This document shows positions 1 to 10,900 of a stretch of DNA of 64,000 bases, piece after piece. How positions within the stretch are numbered: the first letter of the stretch is position 1; every line of letters begins with the position of its first letter. The stretch covers positions 297,877,565 through 297,941,564 of the forward strand of contig JAVHZZ010000003.1 in NCBI GenBank assembly GCA_036250195.1. The letters are read 5' to 3'. Below the pieces are notes generated by a model, which was not told the origin of the DNA, did not search any database, and saw only the letters and a program-made list of their open reading frames with translations. The DNA is from Mixophyes australis. Taxonomy: Eukaryota > Chordata > Amphibia > Anura > Limnodynastidae. A program made the translations under genes and the position numbers.

Positions 1-3000
1 CCGCACAGTTTTAAAGTCATTTACCATTCTGTGGCACCCTCCAGGCGCCCTCCAGAGCCCGGCGCCCTAGGCAAGTGCCTAACCTTGCCTAATGGGAGCG
101 CCGGGCCTGAAACTACCCACGATCCTTGGCTTATTGCCTGTTCTTCCTGTTACTCAGCTTGCCTTGCTCCTGGTTACCATTACCTGTTCCTCTGTTTAGG
201 CCTTCTGAGTCTACTGCTGCTGTTACCTGCTGGCTGAACTTTTCTAATTCATCATTGCACTTGGTACCTGTAGTTCCACGCTGTATGCTGAATCTACCAC
301 TGTGGTTACCTGCTGACTGAACTCCTGCTATTACATCAATGCATATGATACCTGTAGTCCTACGCTGGTCCGCTGAACTTCACTGTTGTCAAGTCTACGG
401 ATTGAAACATCTTTCGTGAGTTGATTGCTGCATACTCGGGTTGATTCTGTGCACCTGTCGCTGTATGTTCATGCTGGCTCCTGTTAAAGACTTTCCTGTG
501 ATTCGGCTTGCTGTACTGCTGCGGCTGCGCTCCATAGTGAGCTTGCCTTAAAGTTTACTACTGTTGAACTTCTTTTTGTGAACTACTTTTGCATTTAAAG
601 ATATTTCTTTTATTGGATTATTGCTGGAAGATATTAGCCTTACGGGGCAGCACGCGGCTTGGATACTTAGCTTTCCTATTGCTTCTAAGTAAATGGCTGT
701 TTGATGTGCTCTCTGCTCTATTTAATCAATTGGGATTGATACCTGTATATTGTCCTGAGAATTATCGTGATACCTGTAACCACCTGCTATGTGGAATATA
801 TTACCATTCTTTCGGGTCTGTTATTGACATCAGTAATCCACTTTCATCTGCCGTGTGTTACATCTCTGGATTCACGTATTCTCTATTTGCCATTCTTATG
901 TCTGGACTATTACTTGCTCATCCCATACAGTTGCTAAGAGTTACTAACAATTGAAGTATATATCGTGAATTGCATTCTGCCTGTATTCCATTGCCGTCTG
1001 TGCTTTACTTATGTTGTATATATTCTTCCATTGCCGTTATACCATCAACCTATATATCTACGGTATCATCAAGCAATATATTCTTCAATTTTATTATCAT
1101 CTCCAGTGTCCTATTGTTACTGTTATTCAGTCTGTGTGCTCTGCCACCCCTGAGTAAGATCTCTACAGACAGAGGCAAGGGATCGATAAAAAACTATTCA
1201 AATCGTGACATACTGGTGGATGAAGATCTTTAGTACAGTCATTAAGCTTCCATCTGTTCCATAAGGCATCTCTGAAGTGGTATAAATCAATAAGGTAGGG
1301 AGTAACCCAAAGAAGATCATTGCCGCACTCTCACTCTCTGTCTCTGTGGAATGGAAAATGGGTATTGTAGAGTTCTGGGAACTCTGATTGAAAATAATCA
1401 AATGTAGAATTTTGATCTGGTGTTAAATGGATTTTTAATCAGGTATAGTTTAATAGGTCATCAAGCAAATCATCATGGCTAAAATGTTTGAATAACTTTG
1501 TTTATAGGGCTTTAGCATCTTAATTTATGAATACAATGCACTATTGCGTGATCACTAAAGTAGGATACCAGAGCAGTGCATTTGGCTAGAGCATGATGAA
1601 AGGATCCAGTCTTTGAGTGAATCATGGGCCCTTACTGGTTAGGAAATGAGTTGGTTTAGATTTAGAGATTTGAGTTGGGCACAGATTTTTTTTTTTTTGG
1701 ATGGGTTAATCCAATCCAGATTAAAGTCAACAGAAACAGCTCCTGTGTTTGTATTGGGAAAATAAACTACCCAGTATGTATAATTATTGGATTAGAGTAT
1801 GCAAGACAAACTTTCCCAGCTATCATTTTTACCAATTGGAATATATTGCAAATTTTGTGTAACAAAGAGTGAATGCTGCATGAGATACCACCACTACACT
1901 GAGTGGCTTCTGGAGCCGATGGAAACTTAGAAGATTTTGCATATAGATTTTTACCAGTAGGGTAACCTTTTGCCCGACACCACTCACGTGCATGTGGAGA
2001 ACCTAGGAGACGCTGAGGGGACCCGAGATATCAGGCAACAGCCTTGGGTATGGTAAGGACTCCCCACCTTTGATACACATAGTTCTGAACTGTTATTTCT
2101 ATTACTAAGGAACGTCTAGAGACAAAATGGAACTTATACATGATAAACAATGTTGATGCACAACAGAGTCATATACCGTGACATCTGTAATGAGTTTTAA
2201 CACTGAAAAATATCTTTCCTCATATGATAAAACTGAGCTCAAAACACACCATAGATCATAAACTGTGCAATTGATATAAGTATTGCTGAAACTCTGAAAC
2301 AGTAACCAGGGCTGTGATAAATTGTCTTTATGTTTCAATTTTGCATTGTGATACATGTGTGTTACTACTGTTTGAAAACAGGAAGGATTGAATGGCATCT
2401 AGTCCACTGAATTTCAGATATTACTTTATTTTATGTTGCTGATATCTTTATTAAACAAATGGCATTTTCTTTTTGCATATTGAACTTAACTACAAAACTT
2501 ACTGACACCTTTTTGCACCAGGGGAACAACATTATCTTCTATACTTTTGAACAACCAGATGTTGTGGCTAACTACCCACCACATTGACAGCATTTGATCA
2601 ACAACAATTACCAAGGGGCCACACTGTCACTATCATTTATCTTTTACTAGCGAAAGTATAAAAATAGTAATGGAGCATAGGAGCATTTGTAAGTTCAAAA
2701 TTCAAGAACTCATCTGCATAGACTAAGAGTCCCCTACTTCCTTTATCCTATCTTTCCTAAAAAAATAAATATCCATGAATGGCAATAGAAGCATACACAA
2801 TTTTAGGGTCCAGTCAAAATTTCTGTAAGAATTACAACTTTAGGCTTATGCAAAAAGCACAGTACTCCCAATTCATCCGCTAGAAGTAGTTGATTATGAA
2901 TATTTGCATGAAGAACAGACAGTCCTTTTGGTAGCGGAAAGGGTCAGTATGAACAATACAGGTATTTTAAGAAAGGATTAGATTCAATATCACCTGCTAG

Positions 3001-3129
3001 AGACAGCAACAGGATGAATAAAAGTTTAGAGAATTGTTTGTGAAAAGGGACATGGTTCCAAAATCTGTTGGATAGATGAGGGGGTGGCTCAACTTAATTT
3101 TTTCCCAATATAGTGTACGCTCTTCCAAG
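1..3129. other. unclassified repeat-like DNA, no gene seen
   Basis: No gene is recognised. The first 1.2 kb is pyrimidine-rich on the plus strand and contains two imperfect copies, offset by about 83 bp, of a segment with acctgctg-ctgaac and acctgtagt-c-acgctg (near 221 and 304). This resembles the internal repeats of the solo LTR at 56481-57527 in style, so it may be part of an old LTR, but I found no termini. The short open frames here have no family signature. From 1.3 to 3.1 kb the sequence is AT-rich and featureless to me. It lies on the 3' side of the sulfotransferase exons, so missing exons were looked for here and not found. Confidence 0.4.
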
Positions 3130-3134
3130 CAGGG

Positions 3135-3607
3135 TGTCACGGTCTGCCTCCGTCTGCTTTGCATCATCTCCCTTTTGAATGATGCTTGCATCCTGCAGTC
3201 CCTGTTTGTTTTGCACTGTGCAGTATTTGTTCTTTTTATGTGTTTGCAGCAGTACCTCTGATGACCAGAGGTGCTGCTATTGTGCCTTATTTGTTTGTAT
3301 CAGGGGTTAACCTGCCCTGTAATTATTCCTTGTACCTGGGTGTGTACCTTCTTAAACCTTTCTCTCCCAGCAGTCATTGCTGGTTATTGTTGTCATATCC
3401 TGATGGTATTTTCTGTGGTCACTTCCTCCTGGATTCATGCTGCCTGGAATCTTTCCTCACCTCCCATTTACCTGCAACTGCTGTACATCTGGTAATTTCT
3501 GCAATTTCATTATTTGATCACCTGTTCATACTCTCCAGCAATAAACATTGTTGTTTTTTCACCTTATCCATGGCTCCTTAGCTGTATTTCTTCATTGATC
3601 CGTGACA
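3135..3607 (+). repeat. 5' LTR
   Basis: This 473-bp direct repeat matches 6838-7310 and has TG...CA termini. It contains an ataaac polyadenylation-like signal near 3541. An open frame runs across much of it but has no family similarity, so I treat that frame as fortuitous. Confidence 0.9.
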
Positions 3608-3705
3608 GTATAACCATCCCACAAAACAGCTTAGGAGTCAGGTGAAAGTTTTATTTTTTCTGGGACCTTTCTTGTGCAATTCTTTTTTCATTTGGTTTTT
3701 GCAAC

Positions 3706-4180
3706 ATGTCTGTTTCACCAATCTTGGAATTGCCACTGCTACAAACTTTACAGATGGACATTATCTTGCTACGTTCTCAGCTTGCTAGATTTTCCTCTTT
3801 ACTTGTGGACCCTCTCAGGAGACTGTCTGATTATGTCTCTCCTAATACAGAAGCTGCTGGTCTGTCTCAATCCAGCTTTACTGCTGCTGAACCTGTGCAA
3901 ACAGCACCTCTTAATTGTGCTTCTACAAATTTGCTGTTTAGTAAGAACTATGGAATAACTAATTCTCAGTTCACAGGTGATCCACGCCCTCATCTGACCA
4001 AAGAGGAGCGACGGCGCAGAATAACAAATGAATTGTGTCTGTACTGTGCCAGCAGTGAGCACTTCTTATAGGACTGTCCTATCTGTAGACCACGTCAGCC
4101 TACTGATCCATCCCCTGTTGCTTCCTCTCTGCATTCTAAAATTGTTTATGCTCCACCATTTCTGTTCTCTGGGAAGAGAC
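3706..4180 (+). pseudogene. gag-like fragment with CCHC zinc knuckle
   Basis: The first 122 codons are open from ATG 3706. A helical, leucine-rich N-terminal part (about residues 5-40) looks like the leading segment of sushi-class Ty3/gypsy Gag. A basic stretch (LTKEERRRR) follows, then the knuckle LCLYCASSEHFL. A TAG at 4069-4071 falls inside the knuckle, just before its final DCP. The same frame stays open after the stop and runs into the proline/alanine-rich repeats. In ordinary Ty3/gypsy Gag the knuckle is C-terminal to the capsid; here the capsid-like part lies about 2 kb downstream. The family call follows from the knuckle context; the loss of function is read from the stop. Confidence 0.7.
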
Positions 4181-4181
4181 C

Positions 4182-6237
4182 CAATCTGCCAGCTCCAGCC
4201 GCCTGTCCTGAGGTGCCAGCTCCAGCCGCCTGTCCTGAGGCGCCAGCTCCAGCCACCTGTCCGAGGCGCCAGCTCCAGCCACCTGTCCTGAGGCACCAGC
4301 TCCAGCCGCCTGTCCTGAGGCGCCGACTCCAGCTGCCTGTCCTGAGGCGCCAGCTCCAGCTGCCTGTCCCGAGGCGCCATCTCCAGCCGCCTGATCCGAG
4401 GTGCCAGCCTCTGTCTCCTGTTCCGAGGTGCCAGCTTCTGTCTCCTGTTCCGAAGTGCCAGCCTCTGTCTCCTGTTGCGAGGTGCCAGCCTCTGTCTACT
4501 GTTGCGAGGTGCCAGCCTCTGTCTCCTGTTGCGAGGTCCCAGCCTCTGTTTCCTGCTCCGAGGTCCCAGCCTCTGTTTCCTGCTCCGAGGTGCCAGCCTC
4601 TGTCTCCTGTTGCGAGGTCCCAGCCTCTGTCTCCTGTTGCGAGGTCCAGTCTCTGTTTCCTGTGCCGAGGTTCCAGCCTCTGTTTCCTGTTGCGAGGTCC
4701 CAGCCTCTGTCTCCTGTTGCGAGGTCCCAGCCTCTGTCTCCTGTTGCGAGGTCCCAGCCTCTGTCTCCTGTTGCGAGGTCCCAGCCTCTGTCTCCTGTTG
4801 CGAGGTCCCAGCCTCTGTCTCCTGTGCCGAGGTGCCATCATCTGCCTCGTGCTCCGAGGTGCCATCATCTGCCTCTTGCTCCGAGTCTCCTGCCACTGTG
4901 TCCGGTCCTGAGTCTCCTGCCACTGTGTCCGGTCCTGAGTCTCCTGCCACTGTGTCCGGTCCTGAGTCTCTAGCCACTGTGTCCAGTCCTGAGTCTCCTG
5001 CCACTGTGTCCGGTCCTGAGTCTCCTGCCACTGTGTCCGGTCCTGAGTCTCTAGCCACTGTGTCCGGTCCTGAGTCTCCTGCCACTGTGTCTGGTCCTGA
5101 GTCTCCTGCCACTGTGTCCGTTCCTGAGTCTCCTGCCACTGTGTCCGGTCCTGAGTCTCCTGTCACTGTCTCCAGTTCCAAGTCTTCAGCCGCTGTCTCT
5201 GTTCCTGAGCTACAGCCTGCTCCAGAGGGGGCGCTGCCCTTAAAGCCTGCTCCAGAGTTGCCTGTCCATGCGGTTCAGCCCGAGTTGCCTGTCCATGCAG
5301 TTCAGCCCGAGTTGCCTGTCCATGCGGTTCAGCCCGAGTTGCCTGTCCATGCGGTTCAGCCCGAGTTGCCTGTCCATGCGGTTCAGCCCGAGTTGCCTGT
5401 CCATGCGGTTCAGCCCGAGTTGCCTGTCCATGTGGTTCAGCCCGAGTTGCCACTCTATGCGGTTCAGCCCGAGTTACCACTTGGTGCTGTCTGCTCTGAG
5501 GCTTCTCATAGCGCTGTCTGCTCTGAGGCCTCTCACAGCGCTGTCTGCTCCGAGGCTTCTCACAGCGCTGTCTGCCCCGAGGCTTCTCTCAGCGCTGTGT
5601 CCCACGAGGCTTCTCACAGCGCTGTCTGCCCCGAGGCTTCTCACAGCGCTGTCTGCCCCGAGGCTTCTCACAGCGCTGTCTGCCCCGAGGCTTCTCACAG
5701 CGCTGTCTGCCCCGAGGCTTCTCACAGCGCTGTCTGCCCCGAGGCTTCTCACAGCGCTGTCTGCCCCGAGGCTTCTCAAAGTGCTGTCTGCCCCGAGGCT
5801 TCTCATAGTGCTGTCTGCCCCGAGGCTTCTCACAGAGATGTTTTCCACTAAGGCTTCTCACAGTGCTGTCCCCGCCAAGCCTGCCGCCTAGTCCGGGCCT
5901 GCTGCCAAGCCTTCTGCCCAGTCTGGGCCTGCTGCCAAGCCTTCCGCCCTGTCCTGGGCCTGCTGCCAAGCCTTCCGCCCAGTCCGGGCCTGCTGCCAAG
6001 TCTGCCGCCCAGTCCGGGCTTGCTGCCAAGCCTGCCGCCCAGTCCGGGCCTGCTGCCAAGCCTGCCGCCCAGTCCGGGCCTGCTGCCAAGCCTGCCGCCC
6101 AGTCCGGGCCTGCTGCCAAGCCTGCCGCCCAGTCCGGTCCTGCTGCCAAGCCTGCCGCCCAGTCCGGTCCTGCTGCCAAGCCTGCCGCCCAGTCCGGTCC
6201 TGCTGCCAATCCTGCCATCCAGTCTGGGTCCCCTGTC
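4182..6237 (+). repeat. coding-type minisatellite: five 27-bp arrays then a 30-bp array
   Basis: Consecutive arrays, each with its own unit: APAACPEVP-type (4190-4400), PASVSCCEV-type (4401-4880), SPATVSGPE-type (4885-5180), LPVHAVQPE-type (5260-5480) and ASHSAVCPE-type (5495-5850). All have 27-bp units (nine codons). The sixth is a 30-bp PAAQSGPAAK-type array (5870-6230). Plus-strand frames stay open over long stretches (for example 4475-5851 and 5863 onward). A few indels move the reading frame: a one-base-short unit near 4650 and a stop at 5849-5851. Antisense frames are also open because the units lack stops. A shared PE step at the same register suggests one ancestral unit amplified repeatedly. 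Confidence 0.85.
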
Positions 6238-6243
6238 AAGTCT

Positions 6244-6834
6244 GTTGCCAAGTCCGAGTCATCCTGTGCTGAGGGTGCCAAGTCTGATCCGTTGCCTTTC
6301 TTTGAGGGGCACATTTTCCAACTTAGTGCCCTTCTGAGATTTGCTGCTTCTTATATTCCCTCCATACCAGAGCTTGTTAACAACCCTAAGAGACAGGTAC
6401 TGTTCCTTATTTCGTTTTTTAGAGGAGAAGCTTTGGAATGGGCAAATCCATTTATTGAAACGGATCATTCCATGCTATCGGACTTACAACTGTTTGTTGA
6501 GGCAGTAATCAAAAAGTTTTCTCCAACCCCTGCAGTGCCATCTTGTGGGTCACCTGTGCTTTTGTCAACACTACCCAGCACAACAGTCCGAGAACTACCT
6601 TTGTGTTCCACCCACTTGGCTCAGGTCCCAACTCCAAGGAAGTCACGTAAAAGGGAGGACGTAAAAAGAATGGAGGTTCTGCAGTGCTTCAACTTCCATC
6701 TGGCATGGTCTCCTTTGCCTCTCCACCCATGGACGAGGACTTTTCTGCCGGGCCCCCAATTCTGGACTATGATTGAGATGAACTCAGACATTTTTGGTAA
6801 TTGGGCATCTGGAATCTGCCCTTTTAAGGGGGGG
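6244..6834 (+). pseudogene. Ty3/gypsy (sushi-type) capsid-like segment of Gag
   Basis: The frame open from 5863 continues through here. Recognisable capsid features are DPLPFFEGHIFQLSALL, then VLFLISFFRGEALEWANP, then LSDLQLFVEAVIKKF. This is the pattern (F-G-x..., hydrophobic helix, SGxALxWA, LxxFL) of sushi-class Ty3/gypsy capsid N-domains and their domesticated relatives. The downstream part (KSRKRED) is basic and unstructured. The frame has no stop before the polypurine tract and even enters the 3' LTR. The capsid lying after, not before, the zinc knuckle is anomalous. Confidence 0.7.
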
Positions 6835-6837
6835 TAC

Positions 6838-7310
6838 TGTCACAGTCTGCCTCCGTCTGCTTTGCATCATCTCCCTTTTGAATGCTGCTTGCATCCTGCA
6901 GTCCCTGTTTGTTTTGCACTGTGCAGTATTTGTTCTTTTTATGTGTTTGCAGCAGTACCTCTGATGACCAGAGGTGCTGCTATTGTGCCTTATTTGTTTG
7001 TATCAAGTGTTAACCTGCCCTGTAATTATTCCTTGCACCTGGGTGTGTACCTTCTTAAACCTGTCTCTCCCAGCAGTCATTGCTGGTTATTGTTGTCATA
7101 TCCTGATGGTATTTTCTGTGGTCACTTCCTCCTGGATTTATGCTGCCTGGAATCTTTCCTCACCTCCCATTTACCTGCAACTGCTGTACATCTGGTAATT
7201 TCTGCAATTTCATTATTTGATCACCTGTTCATACTCTCCAGCAATCAACATTGCTGTTTTTTCACCTTATCCATGGCTCCTTAGCTGTATTTCTTCATTG
7301 ATTCGTGACA
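6838..7310 (+). repeat. 3' LTR
   Basis: This second 473-bp LTR copy is preceded by a G-rich polypurine tract at about 6825-6834. It ends GTGACA, followed by the CAGGG target duplicate. Confidence 0.9.
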
Positions 7311-7821
7311 CAGGGCCACCTACCCTTTGTTTTCATATAAGCACTTATTTTATCCATCTTGTATTTCCCTGTTTTATTATGCTCTGTTTTCCATCATACA
7401 TCACTGTGGAGCACCATGGCCCTTATAAACCAACAACAACAACAGTAATCATAATAGGCTCTAGGTCTCTTGGCAACCTTTCAATGCCCCTGATGGCTAG
7501 ATGTGGCTTCAGTAATGGATCACAGTTTGGGAGAGCGTATCAGTAATTGCTAGCTTGCCTGATCACAATTATTTATCCCTTTTCAGCTGTATAGAACATT
7601 AAGTACAATGTAAAACGTCCTTGAAGACATCAGGCATGTTTTTTGTTGAGAACCTCCTAAACAAGAACTGTCACCTGGAGTGTTGAAATATACTAATGTT
7701 ATTACCATTTACATTTTTATATTACAATACATGCAGTCAAACAGCATGCATTCAAATGGTTACTTTGGAGCACGTCAATATTTTTGCATTTAATCATATA
7801 ACACATGTACTGATAACTTAC

Positions 7822-7948
7822 TGTTTCCACTTATAAAATCTTTGAAAAACAGGTCCCAAGAGCTGTATGTAGGAAGCACAGGATTACTGTTTGTGAAATG
7901 GTAATAAGACACAGCTGCGTCTTTTGGGTTGCGAAGGATCAACAAGAT
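7822..7948 (-). CDS. sult6b1-like: SULT6B1-like exon 4 (RNPKD exon)
   Basis: The acceptor is gttttgttacag. The exon is exactly 127 nt, the size I recall for the equivalent exon in several SULT genes. It encodes ILLILRNPKDAAVSYYHF, the 3'-phosphate binding motif of PAPS, and ends SSWDLFFKDFISGN. The donor is GTAAGT. Confidence 0.9.
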
Positions 7949-10900
7949 CTGTAACAAAACAGAATACACAACAGGTTAAAAATAAATGTCCATATAGACC
8001 TCTAGTTTTGCAAAGTGATTTAGGTATCCACATATGGCATGTTCTTTACAGTGATTGCAGCAATATATTGCAGGTCATGTCAGACTTGTTTATCTAATTA
8101 TGTTTATAGAACAACACTTGCTGGTAATTGCACCAGTGCACAAGTCTCAAAAGAGCCACCATGATTAATCACCATACAGTTTTAAAAGGTATTTAGATGT
8201 TCAGTGTGTAACATTTCATGTTCACTGCCTTAATAATTTAATTTACTATGGGCTACTAACTCTAAAATATTGGTTGTTACAATATAAAATGCAAGGTTCT
8301 ACAATCCATAAATATGTATGTAAAAGTTTATTTATCATTGTAGAACTTAAAAGAAAACTCCATACAAAATTATTTTTGAGACAAATAACACATGTAAGAC
8401 AACTAACTATGCTAGCAGATCGTAAGCAACAAACCCAAGATGTTTGTACAATGTTCCCCCTCCCCAGCGCCTGCACATAATGCTTCTCCAATCCGACAGC
8501 TGAAAGAAGTTTGAAAATAAACCAAGAGCTTTGCAATAGACCGATCACATGCAGGTTTTGGCTTGGGTGACAATCTCCTAACCGGCAGGGTGGTATACAT
8601 GGGACCCCTTCGTAACACTAGTTGAGGAGGTGGAGGAGGAGGCTTATTGTCCCAAAAAGAAAAAAATATATTTTATGACTTCCCTACAATGCACTACAGT
8701 GCTCATAATTTATCATGTTCCATGTCCTAATAGCTTAATGTATGAGCTACTATCAAGAATATAGCGTAGTGCTATAGTTCTTTGAAATCGTGGGTGATTC
8801 TCAGTGAAATCAGGATAACGTCACCAGTGTACTACAGAGCAAAACATATTTTAGGCTGTTAAAAGTATAACAATTCTTCTATGCACATTAGGCCAATAAG
8901 GCTGGATACACTCTACAGAAAATTTCTCCCGATGTGATATATTTAACGATTTTACCAACGACTGACCCAATCAGAATGCCGATTCATGTGTACACACTAT
9001 ACATGTTTTACAAGATATACCTTCAGCTCTGTGCTCTTCATCTGTCATAATCATTGGCTGAAAAGATCATGACTCTACACACTACATAGAGATCTATGGA
9101 CACTGCTGGTCTTGAGTGCATAAACACTGCAGAATTGTAACTCTACACACAGGTCAATTGGAGCCATAAATTACATACAGGCTGTACAACAAATAGAAGT
9201 AACCACGGTAAAAACCATGTATACAAGGCTCAGAATGGAACTAAACCGGTGAGATGCGTGCTAGTTTAGAGATGAAATCATCCAAGGTTCAGTTCAGAAT
9301 GATTACCAATATTGGCAATTAAATTTTTTCTGAATTGATCTTTAAATGTCTTATTACCAGTTCAAACACACAAGTAATTTAAGAAAGTATTTTAAGAGTA
9401 TAAAAACTCATTTATAATGCACATATGTTCTATTTGTTTGTTTGTTTTTAAATTAACATTTGTTAAAAAACATTTTAAGAGACAATTTAGTTTTTCAGTA
9501 CCAGCTTTGTATATTAAACATTGTTATCACCTATCATTATCTAGTCATTGTATGGAAACTTTTATGTATATTGTATAAAAGCCTAGATAAGTTTAAAAGT
9601 GTGCACTGCTTAGTCAAAGGTTTGCAATACAGCAAACTGGTCATCTATCACTGAGCATCTAATCAGCACATATAAATAAATATGTGTTTATGTATTAAGT
9701 TCAGCAAATAGGTAGTAGTATCTCTTTTCTTTCTGTTGATCAACAGTATGATTCATACAGGTCCTTATTACCCAATAGGCTGACTAGGCTGCTTTCTTTT
9801 GGGGGGGCTTGAAAAATTTGTAGACAAAATTGTGACAGGGAAGGGTATAAACTGAAATTCATATTAAAATATAAGAGAATAGTTATTCGCCAAAGTAAAA
9901 ATAAATCATGAAAGCAAACTGTAGTAAGGTTTTACGTATTCCATTAGTAAAGGCTGAAGATAATAAGTCATCCTTGGGTAAGCACTTGAGGATAAGTGAG
10001 TAGGAGAGACAAGGATGTCAACAGGAGCAGAAATCACATCTTCACTCACAGAAAGGCTTTTTTTGCTATATAGATCTGATTTTAATGAAAATGAAATGAG
10101 TAACAGAGATTGACATCACCTTTTAAAAAAATCAAAGTATTTGTTACCCTTTAAAATATAAACATGATTACCTTTATCATTCAAGCTAATAAAGATAATG
10201 ATAAGACATTTTGTTGGTTCTATTTTGCACTTATGATTAATCAAGTTTGCCAATGTATAAGATGTATTTGAGATAACTGTACATTCAACAGACAGTATAA
10301 CTGGTTATAGAAAAATCAGTTACTGTACCTTGGTCTTTTCAAAAATAGATTTAGGGATATTATTGTAAGTCAGATGTGATGTTAATAACCGTGGTGAGGG
10401 TAGTTGCTTCAGGTGCTTAATAGAAAAACAGAAATATAAATGGAAATGTATACATTTTTGCACAACACAATATAAACTTAGTTGTCACAGTGCTGTTGAA
10501 GAGTGAGAAACAAGCAGAGTGGCTGTGATCATAAATACACCGAAAGCACCAACGATTCCAATGTTGATCAGGGCTCAGTGTAGTGAATTGGCTATGTCAC
10601 TGTACGGTGGGTTCCTGTTTACAATATCACTGTTCGTTAGTTTAACGTGGCAGGAGATGGACCCCGCAATCCAACTGCCAGTTATGCAGTTCAGAAAATA
10701 TAAAGAGGTGAGGGAACAATGGAGACAGTGAGAACAGGAAGAAAGGTATACTCAGGAGAAGCTTTTATACAGTTGAAATTTAGAAGTGGCGGTATGAAAA
10801 ATGTAATGGGAATGTAAGTGAATGGAATTTGATAGTTTAACAATTAAAGCATTGGGAGAAATGGCGGTATGGCATACCATCGTATACACCCCCAATTCCA

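Larger units (their letters stand above)
3130..7315 (+). mobile_element. complete LTR retrotransposon (Ty3/gypsy gag-like, no pol), TSD CAGGG
   Basis: Two 473-bp direct repeats (3135-3607 and 6838-7310) begin TGTCAC and end GTGACA. They are flanked by the 5-bp target-site duplication CAGGG (3130-3134 and 7311-7315). A polypurine tract (aaggggggggtac) abuts the 3' LTR, which sets plus-strand orientation. The interior is 3.2 kb: a gag-like N-terminal piece with one CCHC knuckle, about 2 kb of in-frame tandem repeats, then a capsid-like segment. No protease, reverse transcriptase or integrase is visible, so it would depend on enzymes supplied elsewhere. I could not identify a conventional tRNA primer site after the 5' LTR. 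The LTRs differ at only a handful of positions by eye. Confidence 0.9.

Noticed and set aside
3135..3607. Open frames with hydrophobic residues in both LTR copies
   Set aside because: They are identical in both LTRs, lie in non-coding terminal repeats and have no family match.
4066..5181. Long minus-strand open frame of 371 codons over the repeats
   Set aside because: Shadow of the stop-free 27-bp repeats; the LTR orientation, knuckle and capsid are all on the plus strand.
4182..6237. Tandem repeats considered as a CRISPR array
   Set aside because: Units are contiguous without spacers, keep a codon period and sit in a retrotransposon of a vertebrate genome.
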